From assembly GCF_027563315.1 (NCBI RefSeq), contig NZ_JAMKBJ010000005.1:1-64000 (forward strand): a DNA stretch of 64,000 bases, written 5' to 3'. Source of the stretch: Paenisporosarcina quisquiliarum. GTDB taxonomy: Bacteria; Bacillota; Bacilli; Bacillales_A; Planococcaceae. Below, piece after piece: positions 19,726-27,503 of this stretch. Both the position numbers and the translations under genes were made by a program. The notes beneath the pieces were generated by a model. That model was given only the letters and a program-made list of their open reading frames with translations. It was not told where the DNA came from and ran no database searches. Numbering within the stretch: the stretch's first letter is position 1; every line of letters starts with the position of its first letter.

Positions 19726-20527
19726 CTTCTTCGAGCTCCTTTTTTTCAATAAACATTTCAATTTGTTCTGCAGGGAAACCTTTTACATACAAGGCTTGCT
19801 TCACTCTGCGTTTGCGATCAAATCCGGTATATTTTGAAGAAAATTTGCGCCAGATTTTATCTCCCTGATCGGCAATCATTTCTTCCCATTCTTCGGGTTC
19901 TGTTTCAAATTCTATATCTTCAATTGCTTTGCTTATAATGGCATATGAATAGCCCTTACGCAATAAGGTGTCTTGAATTTTTTGCTTCACTTGCCTTGGT
20001 GTTTTGGAAGAATGCTGATTGGCAATTTTTTCTGCTAGTCCTTGCGCAATTTTAGCTTGGTCTTCCTCCGTATACGTTTCAAGCACTTCTTCCTGAAGGG
20101 ATTTATCAATTCCTTTTTTCTTCAGTTCCTGTTGAATCGCGCGAGGACCTTTTTTGCCTGTTTTCTTTTGCGTTTCAAGTAATGCCTTCGAAAAAGATTC
20201 GTCGTTTAAGAAATCTAATTGGTACAATTTTTGAATGGCTTCCAAAACAACGGCTTCTCCGTATTCAGCATCAAGTAGCTTCTTTTTCACTTCATGTTCA
20301 CTGCGCATGCGGAAACTTAGAAAATGAAGGGCTTTATTAAAGGCTTTCCGGACTTCGTCGTCATAAACGATTTCATCTCTTTCCCAATCTTCCAGCACTT
20401 TGCCTTTCGACAATTGGTATTTGATTAGCAGAGATTCATCCACTGCAAAAGCGTATTTTTCCTCTAAATAAATATTATATCGTTCAGGATTATTTTTTTG
20501 GCGCATTATCTTCGTAATTACTGACAC
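19715..20527 (-). CDS. recX: regulatory protein RecX
   Basis: 270-residue RecA modulator built from repeated three-helix bundles, longer than the enterobacterial form as is usual in Bacilli. Conserved motifs: ALHFLSFRMRSEHEVKKKL, DEFLNDESFSKALL-like (LDFLNDESF) and KGPRAIQQELKKKG. The start is GTG 20527 with GAGGTGA upstream. It is divergent from yfhF across 114 bp and first in the recX-yfhH-yfhJ operon. Confidence 0.88.
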   Translation of the reverse strand: MSVITKIMRQKNNPERYNIYLEEKYAFAVDESLLIKYQLSKGKVLEDWERDEIVYDDEVRKAFNKALHFLSFRMRSEHEVKKKLLDAEYGEAVVLEAIQKLYQLDFLNDESFSKALLETQKKTGKKGPRAIQQELKKKGIDKSLQEEVLETYTEEDQAKIAQGLAEKIANQHSSKTPRQVKQKIQDTLLRKGYSYAIISKAIEDIEFETEPEEWEEMIADQGDKIWRKFSSKYTGFDRKRRVKQALYVKGFPAEQIEMFIEKKELEEDGN

Positions 20528-20641
20528 TTAACTCACCTCATTGTTCAAGTATACACGTTATTAGAGGCACATTCATTTGCGTACACTTATGGAAGAAAGG
20601 GTATTATACATCTAACAGGTTATATGAAGGAGGAATCATAA

Positions 20642-21541
20642 ATGAAAGTAGCGATTACTGGAGGAAGTGGATTTGTCGGGCAGGAAATTACGAAGCAACT
20701 AACTGACAAAGGTCATGAAGTGTATATTTTGACGCGTTCAGATAAGAAATCGGATGGCTCGGTACATATGATTAAATGGCTTGCAGATGGGGCCAAACCG
20801 GAAGAACATTTAGATGGAATGGATGCATGGATCAATTTAGCTGGTGCATCCATTAATGAAGGACGTTGGACGCCGGAACAAAAACAAAAAATATATGATA
20901 GCAGAATGAAAGCAACGGATGAAGTTCTACGTATTTTGAAAGCAGTGTCAACCAAACCTTCCGTCTTGGTGAATGCAAGCGCAATCGGCATTTATCCTCC
21001 TTCCGAACAAGCAACATATACGGAACACTCTTCCGCTCGCGGGTCGGATTTCCTCGCGAAAACAGTTGAGGACTGGGAGAGTAAAGCAAATGAGGCGGAA
21101 CAATTGGGAACACGTGTGGCTGCAGGACGGTTCGGCATTGTCCTTGGAAAAGATCAAGGTGCTCTTCCTCTCATGGCATTGCCTTATAAAATGGGTGTTG
21201 GCGGAAAAGTTGGAACAGGAGAGCAATGGGTTTCTTGGGTACATGTCGCAGACGTCGCCAAAGCAATTCTATATGTCATTGAAAACGAAGATTTTACAGG
21301 TCCATTCAATTTAACTGCACCCGATCCAAAACAAATGAATGATTTTGGCGAGATTTTGGGGAAAGTATTGCATCGACCTCATTGGATTCCAGTACCTTCA
21401 ATTGCATTGAAGCTTGCACTTGGGGATAAGAGTCAACTTGTATTGGAAGGACAAAGAGTCATTCCTGATAAGTTGCTTACACATGGATTTAAATTCACCC
21501 ATCCTGATCTACAGCGTGCTCTTGAAAATATCTATGCATAA
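20642..21541 (+). CDS. yfhF: TIGR01777 NAD-dependent epimerase (SDR39U1, YfhF)
   Basis: 299-residue atypical extended SDR. N-terminal TGGSGFVGQEI nucleotide-binding motif, the family segment WINLAGASINEGRW, and a C-terminal DUF1731 domain (about 250-297). Family members are homologous to SulA-like/YfcH proteins, and their substrates are not established. AGGAGG precedes the ATG. Confidence 0.85.
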   Translation: MKVAITGGSGFVGQEITKQLTDKGHEVYILTRSDKKSDGSVHMIKWLADGAKPEEHLDGMDAWINLAGASINEGRWTPEQKQKIYDSRMKATDEVLRILKAVSTKPSVLVNASAIGIYPPSEQATYTEHSSARGSDFLAKTVEDWESKANEAEQLGTRVAAGRFGIVLGKDQGALPLMALPYKMGVGGKVGTGEQWVSWVHVADVAKAILYVIENEDFTGPFNLTAPDPKQMNDFGEILGKVLHRPHWIPVPSIALKLALGDKSQLVLEGQRVIPDKLLTHGFKFTHPDLQRALENIYA

Positions 21542-21551
21542 GATTATTGAG

Positions 21552-21589
21552 ACAACGCAACCTATCTGAAAAGAAAGGTTGCGTTTTTT
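21552..21589 (+). terminator. terminator-like hairpin after yfhF, abutting pdaA start
   Basis: Arms CGCAACCT and AGGTTGCG followed by TTTTTT; the pdaA ATG is the next codon. The 3' arm contains AAAGG, the only ribosome-site candidate for pdaA. Confidence 0.7.
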
Positions 21590-22393
21590 ATGATATGGAA
21601 ACATACAGTAGGCATCATTGCCTCATGTGCAATATTGACTTTGGGCATCTTATTGAATCCATTTCAGGTAGATGCAGAATCTCTATATTGGGGATTCCAA
21701 AAATCAAAACAAGAAAAACAAGCGCAAGCTGGAAGTGCATTTGATGAACTCCTAAAAAAATATGGGGCTTATTACAAAGGTTCTCCCGACGAAAAAATCC
21801 TATACCTGACATTCGACAATGGCTTTGAGAATGGCTACACCGCTTCTATCCTTGATACTTTGAAAAAAGAAAAAGCACCTGCCACATTCTTTCTGACAGG
21901 TCATTATGTAGAAAGCGCTACGGACCTAGTAAAACGCATGGTGAAAGAAGGCCATGAAATCGGCAACCATTCATATGGTCACCCGAATATGGCCAATTTA
22001 TCTGAAGCACGAATGAAAGAAGAATGGGAAAAATTTGATCAAATTCTCGAAGAAAAAACAGGGGTCAAGAAAACACGCTTTGCTCGCCCACCTGAAGGGG
22101 TTTTCAGTGAAAAATTACTTGCATATGGAAATGAGCTCGGCTATCGCCATATGTTCTGGTCAGTCGCGTTTGTTGATTGGTACGCAGATCGTCCACAAGG
22201 TAAAGAATATGCTTATAACCATTTGATGAATCAACTTCATCCTGGTGCCATCATATTGATGCATACAGTGTCGCCAGATAATGCAGCGGCATTACCTGAT
22301 TTTATTCGTGACGCAAAAGCAAAAGGCTATACATTCTCATCATTAGACGCATTAGTCAATGAAGCAACTGAATTCCCGTTGTCTTTTCATTAA
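21590..22393 (+). CDS. pdaA: delta-lactam-biosynthetic de-N-acetylase PdaA
   Basis: 267-residue exported polysaccharide deacetylase (CE4/NodB). The signal sequence covers residues 1-28. The catalytic domain has TFDNGFENG (the PdaA form, Asn in place of the usual second Asp), ATFFLTGHYV, the metal-binding GHEIGNHSYGHP, RPPEG and the late ILMHTVS motif. It removes the acetyl group from muramic residues so that muramic delta-lactam forms in spore cortex, needed for germination. Its start lies directly on the T run of a hairpin. Confidence 0.9.
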   Translation: MIWKHTVGIIASCAILTLGILLNPFQVDAESLYWGFQKSKQEKQAQAGSAFDELLKKYGAYYKGSPDEKILYLTFDNGFENGYTASILDTLKKEKAPATFFLTGHYVESATDLVKRMVKEGHEIGNHSYGHPNMANLSEARMKEEWEKFDQILEEKTGVKKTRFARPPEGVFSEKLLAYGNELGYRHMFWSVAFVDWYADRPQGKEYAYNHLMNQLHPGAIILMHTVSPDNAAALPDFIRDAKAKGYTFSSLDALVNEATEFPLSFH

Positions 22394-22444
22394 CCCGTCA
22401 GTCCTATATACTGTAGAAACCAGTAGTAAAGGACGTGAAACCAT

Positions 22445-23818
22445 TTGTCTCAACAAAACATTATCGAAGTCGGCCAAAAATTCCCGCTGACCATCAAACG
22501 CCTTGGCATTAATGGAGAAGGCATTGGCTATTATAAGCGCAATGTCGTCTTCGTTAAAGGGGCTCTTCCAGGAGAAGAAGTGACCGCTCAAGTACAGGTA
22601 GTCAAGCGCAATTTTGCTGAAGCGGTTATTCTAAAAATCCGCAAAGCCTCACCTCATCGTCAAGAACCACCCTGCCCTGTTTATGAAGCTTGTGGCGGGT
22701 GCCAATTACAACATATGACTTATGAACAACAACTGAAAGAAAAACGTGACATGATTGTTCAGTCACTTGAACGTTACGTCAAAGACATAGCCAACGATAT
22801 TGAAGTCCGACCGACTATCGGTATGGAAAATCCATGGCACTATCGAAACAAGAGTCAATTCCAGGTGCGTAAAGATGGCAAGCGAGTGAAAGCTGGTCTT
22901 TTTGCAGAAGGGACACATCAATTACTCGATATCGATGAATGTATCGTACAACATCCACATACAACGCTTGTTACGAATGCAGTAAAACGAATTCTCGAGA
23001 AGCTTAAAATACCGATTTACGACAGCGAAACTGGTAATGGTCTTGTGCGTACCATCGTAGTGAGGACCGGTATTAAAACTGGGGAAATTCAGTTAGTGCT
23101 TGTAACTACACTTGCTGAATTGCCGAAGCGCCAACTACTCATCGATAAATTGGCAGCCATCGATCCCGCCATTGTTTCGATTGTCCAAAATGTCAATCCG
23201 AAACAAACATCTTTAATCTTTGGCGAACGTACGATAGTTCTTCATGGCAAAAAAACACTGCACGAAGAATTAGGTGAACTTTCATTTGATTTATCAGCCC
23301 GTGCATTCTTCCAATTGAACCCGGCTCAAACCGTTCGTTTATATAATGAAATTAAATTTGCAGCAGCATTAACAGGTCAAGAAACCGTTGTTGACGCTTA
23401 CTGTGGTGTAGGAACAATTGGCTTATGGTTAGCCGATCAAGCAAAAGAAGTCCGAGGAATGGATATCATTGCGGATAGTATTTACGACGCTAAGAAAAAC
23501 GCAGAGAAACATGGATTCACTCATGCAACATACGAAACCGGCACTGCTGAAGAATGGCTTGCCACATGGAGTCGTGAAGGGTTTTCCCCTGATGTTCTGA
23601 CTGTGGACCCACCTCGTACTGGCTTAGCTGACAGTTTGTTGCACACGATTTTAAATGTGCGACCAAAGAGATTTGTTTACACGTCATGTAATCCATCTAC
23701 GTTAGCAAAAGATTTAAGCGAATTACGTAAGGTTTACAATATTGTTTACATCCAGCCTGTCGATATGTTCCCTCAAACGGCTCAAATCGAGAGCGTTACT
23801 TTGTTGGAGCGAAAATAA
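22445..23818 (+). CDS. rlmCD: 23S rRNA (uracil-5-)-methyltransferase RlmD/RlmCD family
   Basis: 457-residue TrmA/RumA-family enzyme. N-terminal TRAM domain (residues 1-62), 4Fe-4S cysteines ([10 protein letters not shown]), SAM motif [19 protein letters not shown] and catalytic [10 protein letters not shown]. It forms m5U in 23S rRNA. The start is TTG 22445 with AAAGGACGTGA upstream. B. subtilis has two relatives, RlmCD (YefA) and YfjO; which one is orthologous is uncertain, though the nearby pdaA (yfjS) favours the yfjO locus. Confidence 0.88.
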   Translation: MSQQNIIEVGQKFPLTIKRLGINGEGIGYYKRNVVFVKGALPGEEVTAQVQVVKRNFAEAVILKIRKASPHRQEPPCPVYEACGGCQLQHMTYEQQLKEKRDMIVQSLERYVKDIANDIEVRPTIGMENPWHYRNKSQFQVRKDGKRVKAGLFAEGTHQLLDIDECIVQHPHTTLVTNAVKRILEKLKIPIYDSETGNGLVRTIVVRTGIKTGEIQLVLVTTLAELPKRQLLIDKLAAIDPAIVSIVQNVNPKQTSLIFGERTIVLHGKKTLHEELGELSFDLSARAFFQLNPAQTVRLYNEIKFAAALTGQETVVDAYCGVGTIGLWLADQAKEVRGMDIIADSIYDAKKNAEKHGFTHATYETGTAEEWLATWSREGFSPDVLTVDPPRTGLADSLLHTILNVRPKRFVYTSCNPSTLAKDLSELRKVYNIVYIQPVDMFPQTAQIESVTLLERK

Positions 23819-23837
23819 CTTGTAATAGAACAGGTTA

Positions 23838-23960
23838 TTTGGGGTTGAAGCAGTTTTAAATGGGGTTGGAAAGCGTTTAATTGGGGTTCCAGTGAAAATA
23901 ACTGGGGTTCCAAGTAATTTAATTGGGGTTTCGGTAAAGATAACTGGGACTGCATATAGT
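23838..23960. repeat. 21-bp phased tandem array B
   Basis: Six degenerate units in the 3' region of rlmCD. TGGGG starts at 23840, 23861, 23882, 23903, 23924 and 23945: five consecutive intervals of exactly 21 bp. Unit core TGGGGTTCCA followed by an A/T-rich half ending TAA or TTAA. It lies between the rlmCD stop and the next terminator, so it is probably transcribed. Confidence 0.85.
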
Positions 23961-24040
23961 TATCTCTGATTTGCAGTAACTCCTCCTAAAAATACACCTT
24001 CTCAAGATTTCGCAGATGACCTATTGGTTGAAAATTTATT

Positions 24041-24070
24041 AAAGCATGCTCACTCGAGCGTGCTTTTTCT
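24041..24070 (+). terminator. terminator downstream of rlmCD and array B
   Basis: Arms AAAGCATGCTC and GAGCGTGCTTT followed by TTTCTTTTT, 220 bp after the rlmCD stop. The rest of the 350-bp gap before 24171 shows no further gene. Confidence 0.8.
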
Positions 24071-24170
24071 TTTTGTTCAAAATGAAGGATTATTATTTTT
24101 CATTCTAGGGAATAAAGACAATAAGTTATGCAAAAGAAAAAAGCTAAATTGGATAGATGGAGGAATTGCT

Positions 24171-25019
24171 ATGAAGTGGAGAGGTCGAGGGCAAAGTGCG
24201 AACGTTGAAGATCGCAGAGGAATGGGTGCCGGTGGAATAGGAATTGCCGGCGGTGGAATTGGTCTTGTTATTGTTATTATTATGACTTTATTAGGTGGCG
24301 GTGGTCCTGGAGACATTCTGAATAGTATCCAGGGAACCGATACAAACCAAGCTGGAACTTACGAAGAAACCGAACAGGAAAAAGAACTGGCAGACTTCGT
24401 TTCAGTAGTGCTGGCAGATACCGAAACTGTCTGGAGCGAGCTTTTCAAAGAAGCCGGTACTGAATACCAGGAGCCAGTTATGGTTCTATATAACGGTCAA
24501 GTCCAATCCGCTTGTGGAGCAGCTGGCTCATCCGTTGGACCATTTTATTGTCCGGGAGATTATAAACTTTACATTGATTTAAGCTTTTATGAAGAATTGA
24601 ATAAGAAATTCCAAGCTCCTGGTGACTTTGCTATGGCTTACGTTGTTGCCCATGAAGTAGGTCACCACGTTCAGACCCTTTTAGGCACAAACAAAGAAGT
24701 AATGGCACTGCGCAATAAAATGAGCGAAGAAGAGTTCAATCAATATTTAATTCGACTTGAGTTGCAAGCAGATTATTATGCTGGCGTTTTCGCCCATTAC
24801 GCAGAAGGCGAAGGATATCTAGAAGTTGGAGATATCGAAGAAGCAATTACTGCAGCAAGTGCAGTTGGCGATGATAATATTCAGAAGAAAACGCAAGGTT
24901 ATGTAGTCCCAGAAAGTTTTACGCATGGTACTTCAGAGCAACGCATGAGATGGTTCAAAAAAGGATATGAAGCAGGAACAATTGAAGACGGTGACACGTT
25001 TAAAGCAAAAGATCTATAA
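24171..25019 (+). CDS. ypfJ: YpfJ-type neutral zinc metallopeptidase
   Basis: 282-residue membrane-anchored putative zinc peptidase. An Arg/Gly-rich cytoplasmic start, a Gly-rich membrane helix (residues 18-45), then the catalytic domain with CGAAGSSVGPFYCPGD and the zinc motif HEVGHH; a downstream Glu in LQADYYAG likely completes the site. ATG 24171 follows ATGGAGGA; the longer open frame upstream includes a terminator and is rejected. The biological substrate is unknown. Confidence 0.85.
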   Translation: MKWRGRGQSANVEDRRGMGAGGIGIAGGGIGLVIVIIMTLLGGGGPGDILNSIQGTDTNQAGTYEETEQEKELADFVSVVLADTETVWSELFKEAGTEYQEPVMVLYNGQVQSACGAAGSSVGPFYCPGDYKLYIDLSFYEELNKKFQAPGDFAMAYVVAHEVGHHVQTLLGTNKEVMALRNKMSEEEFNQYLIRLELQADYYAGVFAHYAEGEGYLEVGDIEEAITAASAVGDDNIQKKTQGYVVPESFTHGTSEQRMRWFKKGYEAGTIEDGDTFKAKDL

Positions 25020-25035
25020 AGGCCTCTCAAACTCA

Positions 25036-25084
25036 AACAGCCTATCCCTTCGATATCAAATCGATTGGACAGGCTGTTTTTTCG
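25036..25084 (+). terminator. ypfJ terminator
   Basis: Arms ACAGCCTATCC and GGACAGGCTGT followed by TTTTTTCG. It overlaps the 3' end of the convergent MFS gene. Confidence 0.8.
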
Positions 25085-26234
25085 TTTTTAGTAAACTTAA
25101 TAAACTTAACGTCATTAAAAATAAGGCAATGAGCCATAAAAAGCTGAAGCCTTCAAAGTATTCGAGAAACACTCCGCCCAAAAATGGTCCAGTTAAACTC
25201 CCAATACTAAAGAAAATGCCACATAATAAATTCCCTGTCGGCAATAAAGCTTTCGGCGTCAAATCAGCCATGTAAGAAATTCCAAGAGAAAATGTGGAGC
25301 CGACGAATAATCCTGCAAGTAAAAATGCACCGATAAGTGTCCAAACATTATTTTCTAAAATCGCTGCTAAACTAAAGGAAAATGCGCCACCAAATAACGA
25401 AAGTAACACCACTTTCTTTCTACCGATACGATCACTCAGAGCCCCTAGAGGTAACTGGGACAGAATCCCTCCCGTCGAAAACGCAGCTAATATGATGGAA
25501 ACCATGGATACGTTAACATCACTGCGAAGTGCGTATACAGGGAAAATCGCATGCAAACTGGACTCCAAAAAGCCGTAACTGAACGGAGGAATAAAAGCTA
25601 CCCACGCAAATCCAATCGTTGCGCCAAAGCGTGCCCATGTCCCTCGCATGGTAGAGGTTTCATGCATATGACCAGGAAAATCATTATCAATGAAAAAGAC
25701 TAGTGACCATGCTGCCATACATAAAATCCCTGATATGATAAACGGCAAGCCTTCGTATATTGAGACAAGCGGTAAAAATAATGGACCTGCCGCAAAACCA
25801 ATCCCAAATGACAAACCGTACAATGCGATATTACGCCCTAACCGCTGCTGGGGTGAAAAGCTGGTGATCCATGTTTGAGTCGAAAAATGGAGTGCATGGT
25901 CCCCTATTCCAATGAACAATCGAAGAATAAACCAGAAAATCACACTTTTCCATAATGGAAATAATAGCAACGACACAAAAACTAACATTCCACCGACCAT
26001 GATAACTGGCTTGTAACCAAATTTACGAAGCGGCTGTTCCATAAAAGGAGAAATCAAAAGCGTTCCGATATATAAACCGGTTGCATTCAAGCCGTTTAAT
26101 GAAGAAGAAAGTCCATCTTGTTCGAAAATGACGGATATGAGTGGTAGCAACATTCCTTGGGAAAAGCCTGATATCGAAACAATGACTACTAATATCCAAA
26201 ATCTTCTTTTTTCTAAAGCTGTAAACTGATTCAT
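25056..26234 (-). CDS. MFS transporter
   Basis: 392-residue major facilitator with about 12 membrane helices and the loop motif GALSDRIGRKKVVL between helices 8 and 9. Substrate cannot be inferred. GCAGGAGG precedes the ATG. It is divergent from the OsmC gene; its final codons lie within the ypfJ terminator hairpin. Confidence 0.85.
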   Translation of the reverse strand: MNQFTALEKRRFWILVVIVSISGFSQGMLLPLISVIFEQDGLSSSLNGLNATGLYIGTLLISPFMEQPLRKFGYKPVIMVGGMLVFVSLLLFPLWKSVIFWFILRLFIGIGDHALHFSTQTWITSFSPQQRLGRNIALYGLSFGIGFAAGPLFLPLVSIYEGLPFIISGILCMAAWSLVFFIDNDFPGHMHETSTMRGTWARFGATIGFAWVAFIPPFSYGFLESSLHAIFPVYALRSDVNVSMVSIILAAFSTGGILSQLPLGALSDRIGRKKVVLLSLFGGAFSFSLAAILENNVWTLIGAFLLAGLFVGSTFSLGISYMADLTPKALLPTGNLLCGIFFSIGSLTGPFLGGVFLEYFEGFSFLWLIALFLMTLSLLSLLKTKKQPVQSI

Positions 26235-26317
26235 GAAGGACCTCCTGCGTACGGGTTGAAATCATGTTCATTTCAACCAAGTTTCGGTACAATTCTATCA
26301 TATAGGAGGGATTAGCG

Positions 26318-26701
26318 TTGAAATATGTGATGACAGAACACGGTTTAGAGACAGAGTTGGAGTTTGGTAAATTAACGATCTCGGGTGATGAAACAAAAGG
26401 ATTCAGACCATATCAATTATTGGTATCTTCCCTTGTAGGTTGTAGTGGAGGCGTCCTGCGAAAAGTGTGCGAGAAAATGCGCATGCCGATTGAGGATATG
26501 GAAATCGAAGTATTGGAAGTGTTACGCAACCCTGAGGAAGCAAGTCGTCTTGAAAAAGTGCACATCCACTTCAAATTGAGAGGCGATCAACTTGAAGAAA
26601 CAAAAGTGGAAAAAGCAATGAATCTGACAAAGAAAAATTGTTCAATGGTTCGTTCTGTTGACCAATCAATCGAAGTCGTGGAAACGTTTGAACTTATTTA
26701 G
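26318..26701 (+). CDS. OsmC-family protein
   Basis: 127-residue OsmC/Ohr-fold protein. One conserved Cys lies in LVGCSGGVLRK and a second in NLTKKNCSMV, the expected two-cysteine arrangement for thiol peroxidase activity, as in YhfA-type members. The start is TTG 26318 with AGGAGGG 8 nt upstream. A hairpin terminator follows. Confidence 0.87.
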   Translation: MKYVMTEHGLETELEFGKLTISGDETKGFRPYQLLVSSLVGCSGGVLRKVCEKMRMPIEDMEIEVLEVLRNPEEASRLEKVHIHFKLRGDQLEETKVEKAMNLTKKNCSMVRSVDQSIEVVETFELI

Positions 26702-26708
26702 ACAATGT

Positions 26709-26756
26709 CAAAGGCTCAGTCGATGATCTGCGAACAGATGATTGGCTGAGCCTTCT
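26709..26756 (+). terminator. osmC terminator
   Basis: Arms AAGGCTCAG and CTGAGCCTT with a long loop and a short T-rich tail. Confidence 0.65.
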
Positions 26757-26826
26757 AAATATCACTATTATCTAATTGAGTATCCATATATCGATTCACG
26801 GCTATTGTGCCGGTGAAATGTTCGAA
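26755..26826 (-). other. short open frame with ribosome site but no standard start codon
   Basis: On the minus strand, AAGGAGGGGG is followed directly by 23 sense codons reading EHFTGTIAVNRYMDTQLDNSDI after the first Phe, then TAG. No ATG, GTG or TTG occurs at usable spacing. A candidate promoter (TTTACA, 17 bp, TAAAGT) lies about 80 bp upstream. It may be a decayed or mis-started small gene, or chance. Nothing else is seen in 26757-27000 apart from a promoter for the next gene. Confidence 0.3.
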
Positions 26827-26967
26827 CCCCCTCCTTCTAACTGATTGATTGGTTTCGACTATTCACTTCGGCCCTCCCCTCTCTTGTTGAAGTAAGTTAA
26901 CTTTAACATGTTATTTCACTTTTGTAAATATTCAAAATACATTAAATATTAAAATATTTCTTAAGTC

Positions 26968-27006
26968 CCACTGACAGTTGAAAATTCATGGCATATGGGC
27001 TACGAT
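26968..27006 (+). promoter_or_regulatory. promoter of SE1561-family gene
   Basis: TTGAAA and TACGAT separated by 17 bp, about 26 bp before the start codon; exact hexamer coordinates are approximate. Confidence 0.5.
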
Positions 27007-27031
27007 GTATGTGTAAAGCGAGGTGGCTCAC

Positions 27032-27217
27032 ATGGGCAAGTCAATTTCTAACAAAGACCAACAAGTCACATACTTAAAAGAACGTCTTCACATATTCTTA
27101 GAAGTATTAGATTCAATTGAACCAGAAACGACTGAACTTGAAGATATTGATCGCTTGATTGCGATGATGGACGACTTAGAAGAAAAGATGGAACAATTCA
27201 AAAACCGTCCTGAATGA
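27032..27217 (+). CDS. SE1561-family small protein
   Basis: 61-residue, charged, helical protein (KERLHIFLEVLDSIEPETTELEDID...) matching the SE1561 family common in staphylococci and Planococcaceae; no known function. ATG 27032 is chosen over GTG 27023 because the latter is inside the ribosome site GAGGTGG. It has its own promoter and terminator. Confidence 0.75.
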   Translation: MGKSISNKDQQVTYLKERLHIFLEVLDSIEPETTELEDIDRLIAMMDDLEEKMEQFKNRPE

Positions 27218-27224
27218 TTTCACG

Positions 27225-27260
27225 GAGAGTGCCTAATTATAGGTACTCTCTTTTTTATTT
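27225..27260 (+). terminator. terminator of SE1561-family gene
   Basis: Arms GAGAGTGCCTA and TAGGTACTCTC followed by TTTTTTATTT. Confidence 0.9.
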
Positions 27261-27296
27261 CCTGTCAGGAAGCCACTTTACTTTAGGCGTCACCGT

Positions 27297-27401
27297 TTTT
27301 CGTCCATTTAGAATCAGTTTTCGTCCAGTCAGAAACGATTTTCGTCCATTCACACGAATTTTCCGTCCAGACAGAAACAATTTCCGTCCAGTGTTTAATC
27401 C
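27297..27401. repeat. 21-bp phased tandem array C
   Basis: Five units with CGTCCA starting at 27301, 27322, 27343, 27364 and 27385, all exactly 21 bp apart. Each unit opens with three or four T, then C(C)GTCCA, then a variable half often containing CAGAAAC. It lies between a terminator and the fumarase promoter. Because 21 is a multiple of three, both strands stay open by chance; no ribosome site supports coding. Confidence 0.88.
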
Positions 27402-27450
27402 CCTCCTTTCCAAACGATACCCACTCCTTTTTTTAGCCAACCGAAAAGAG

Positions 27451-27456
27451 TATAAT
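27451..27456 (+). promoter_or_regulatory. fumarase -10 element
   Basis: TATAAT 48 bp before the start codon; the -35 region is only T-rich. Confidence 0.45.
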
Positions 27457-27503
27457 GAAAAATGGAATTATGACTAAGCAATGTATGAGAGGGGTCTACA
27501 CAT

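Noticed and set aside
20590-20615. Sigma-B promoter for yfhF (GGGTAT present)
   Set aside because: No acceptable GTTTAA-like -35 at 12-15 bp.
23838-23960. Arrays A-D as CRISPR
   Set aside because: Units are contiguous 21-mers without unique spacers, and no cas gene is near.
24024-24170. N-terminal extension of the YpfJ-type peptidase
   Set aside because: It would include a terminator hairpin; AGGA is correctly placed only for ATG 24171.
27214-27477. Open frames on both strands through array C, giving seven-residue repeats
   Set aside because: A 21-bp unit keeps any frame open automatically. There is no ribosome site, both strands are equally open, and arrays A and D have 20-bp intervals that would break the frame.
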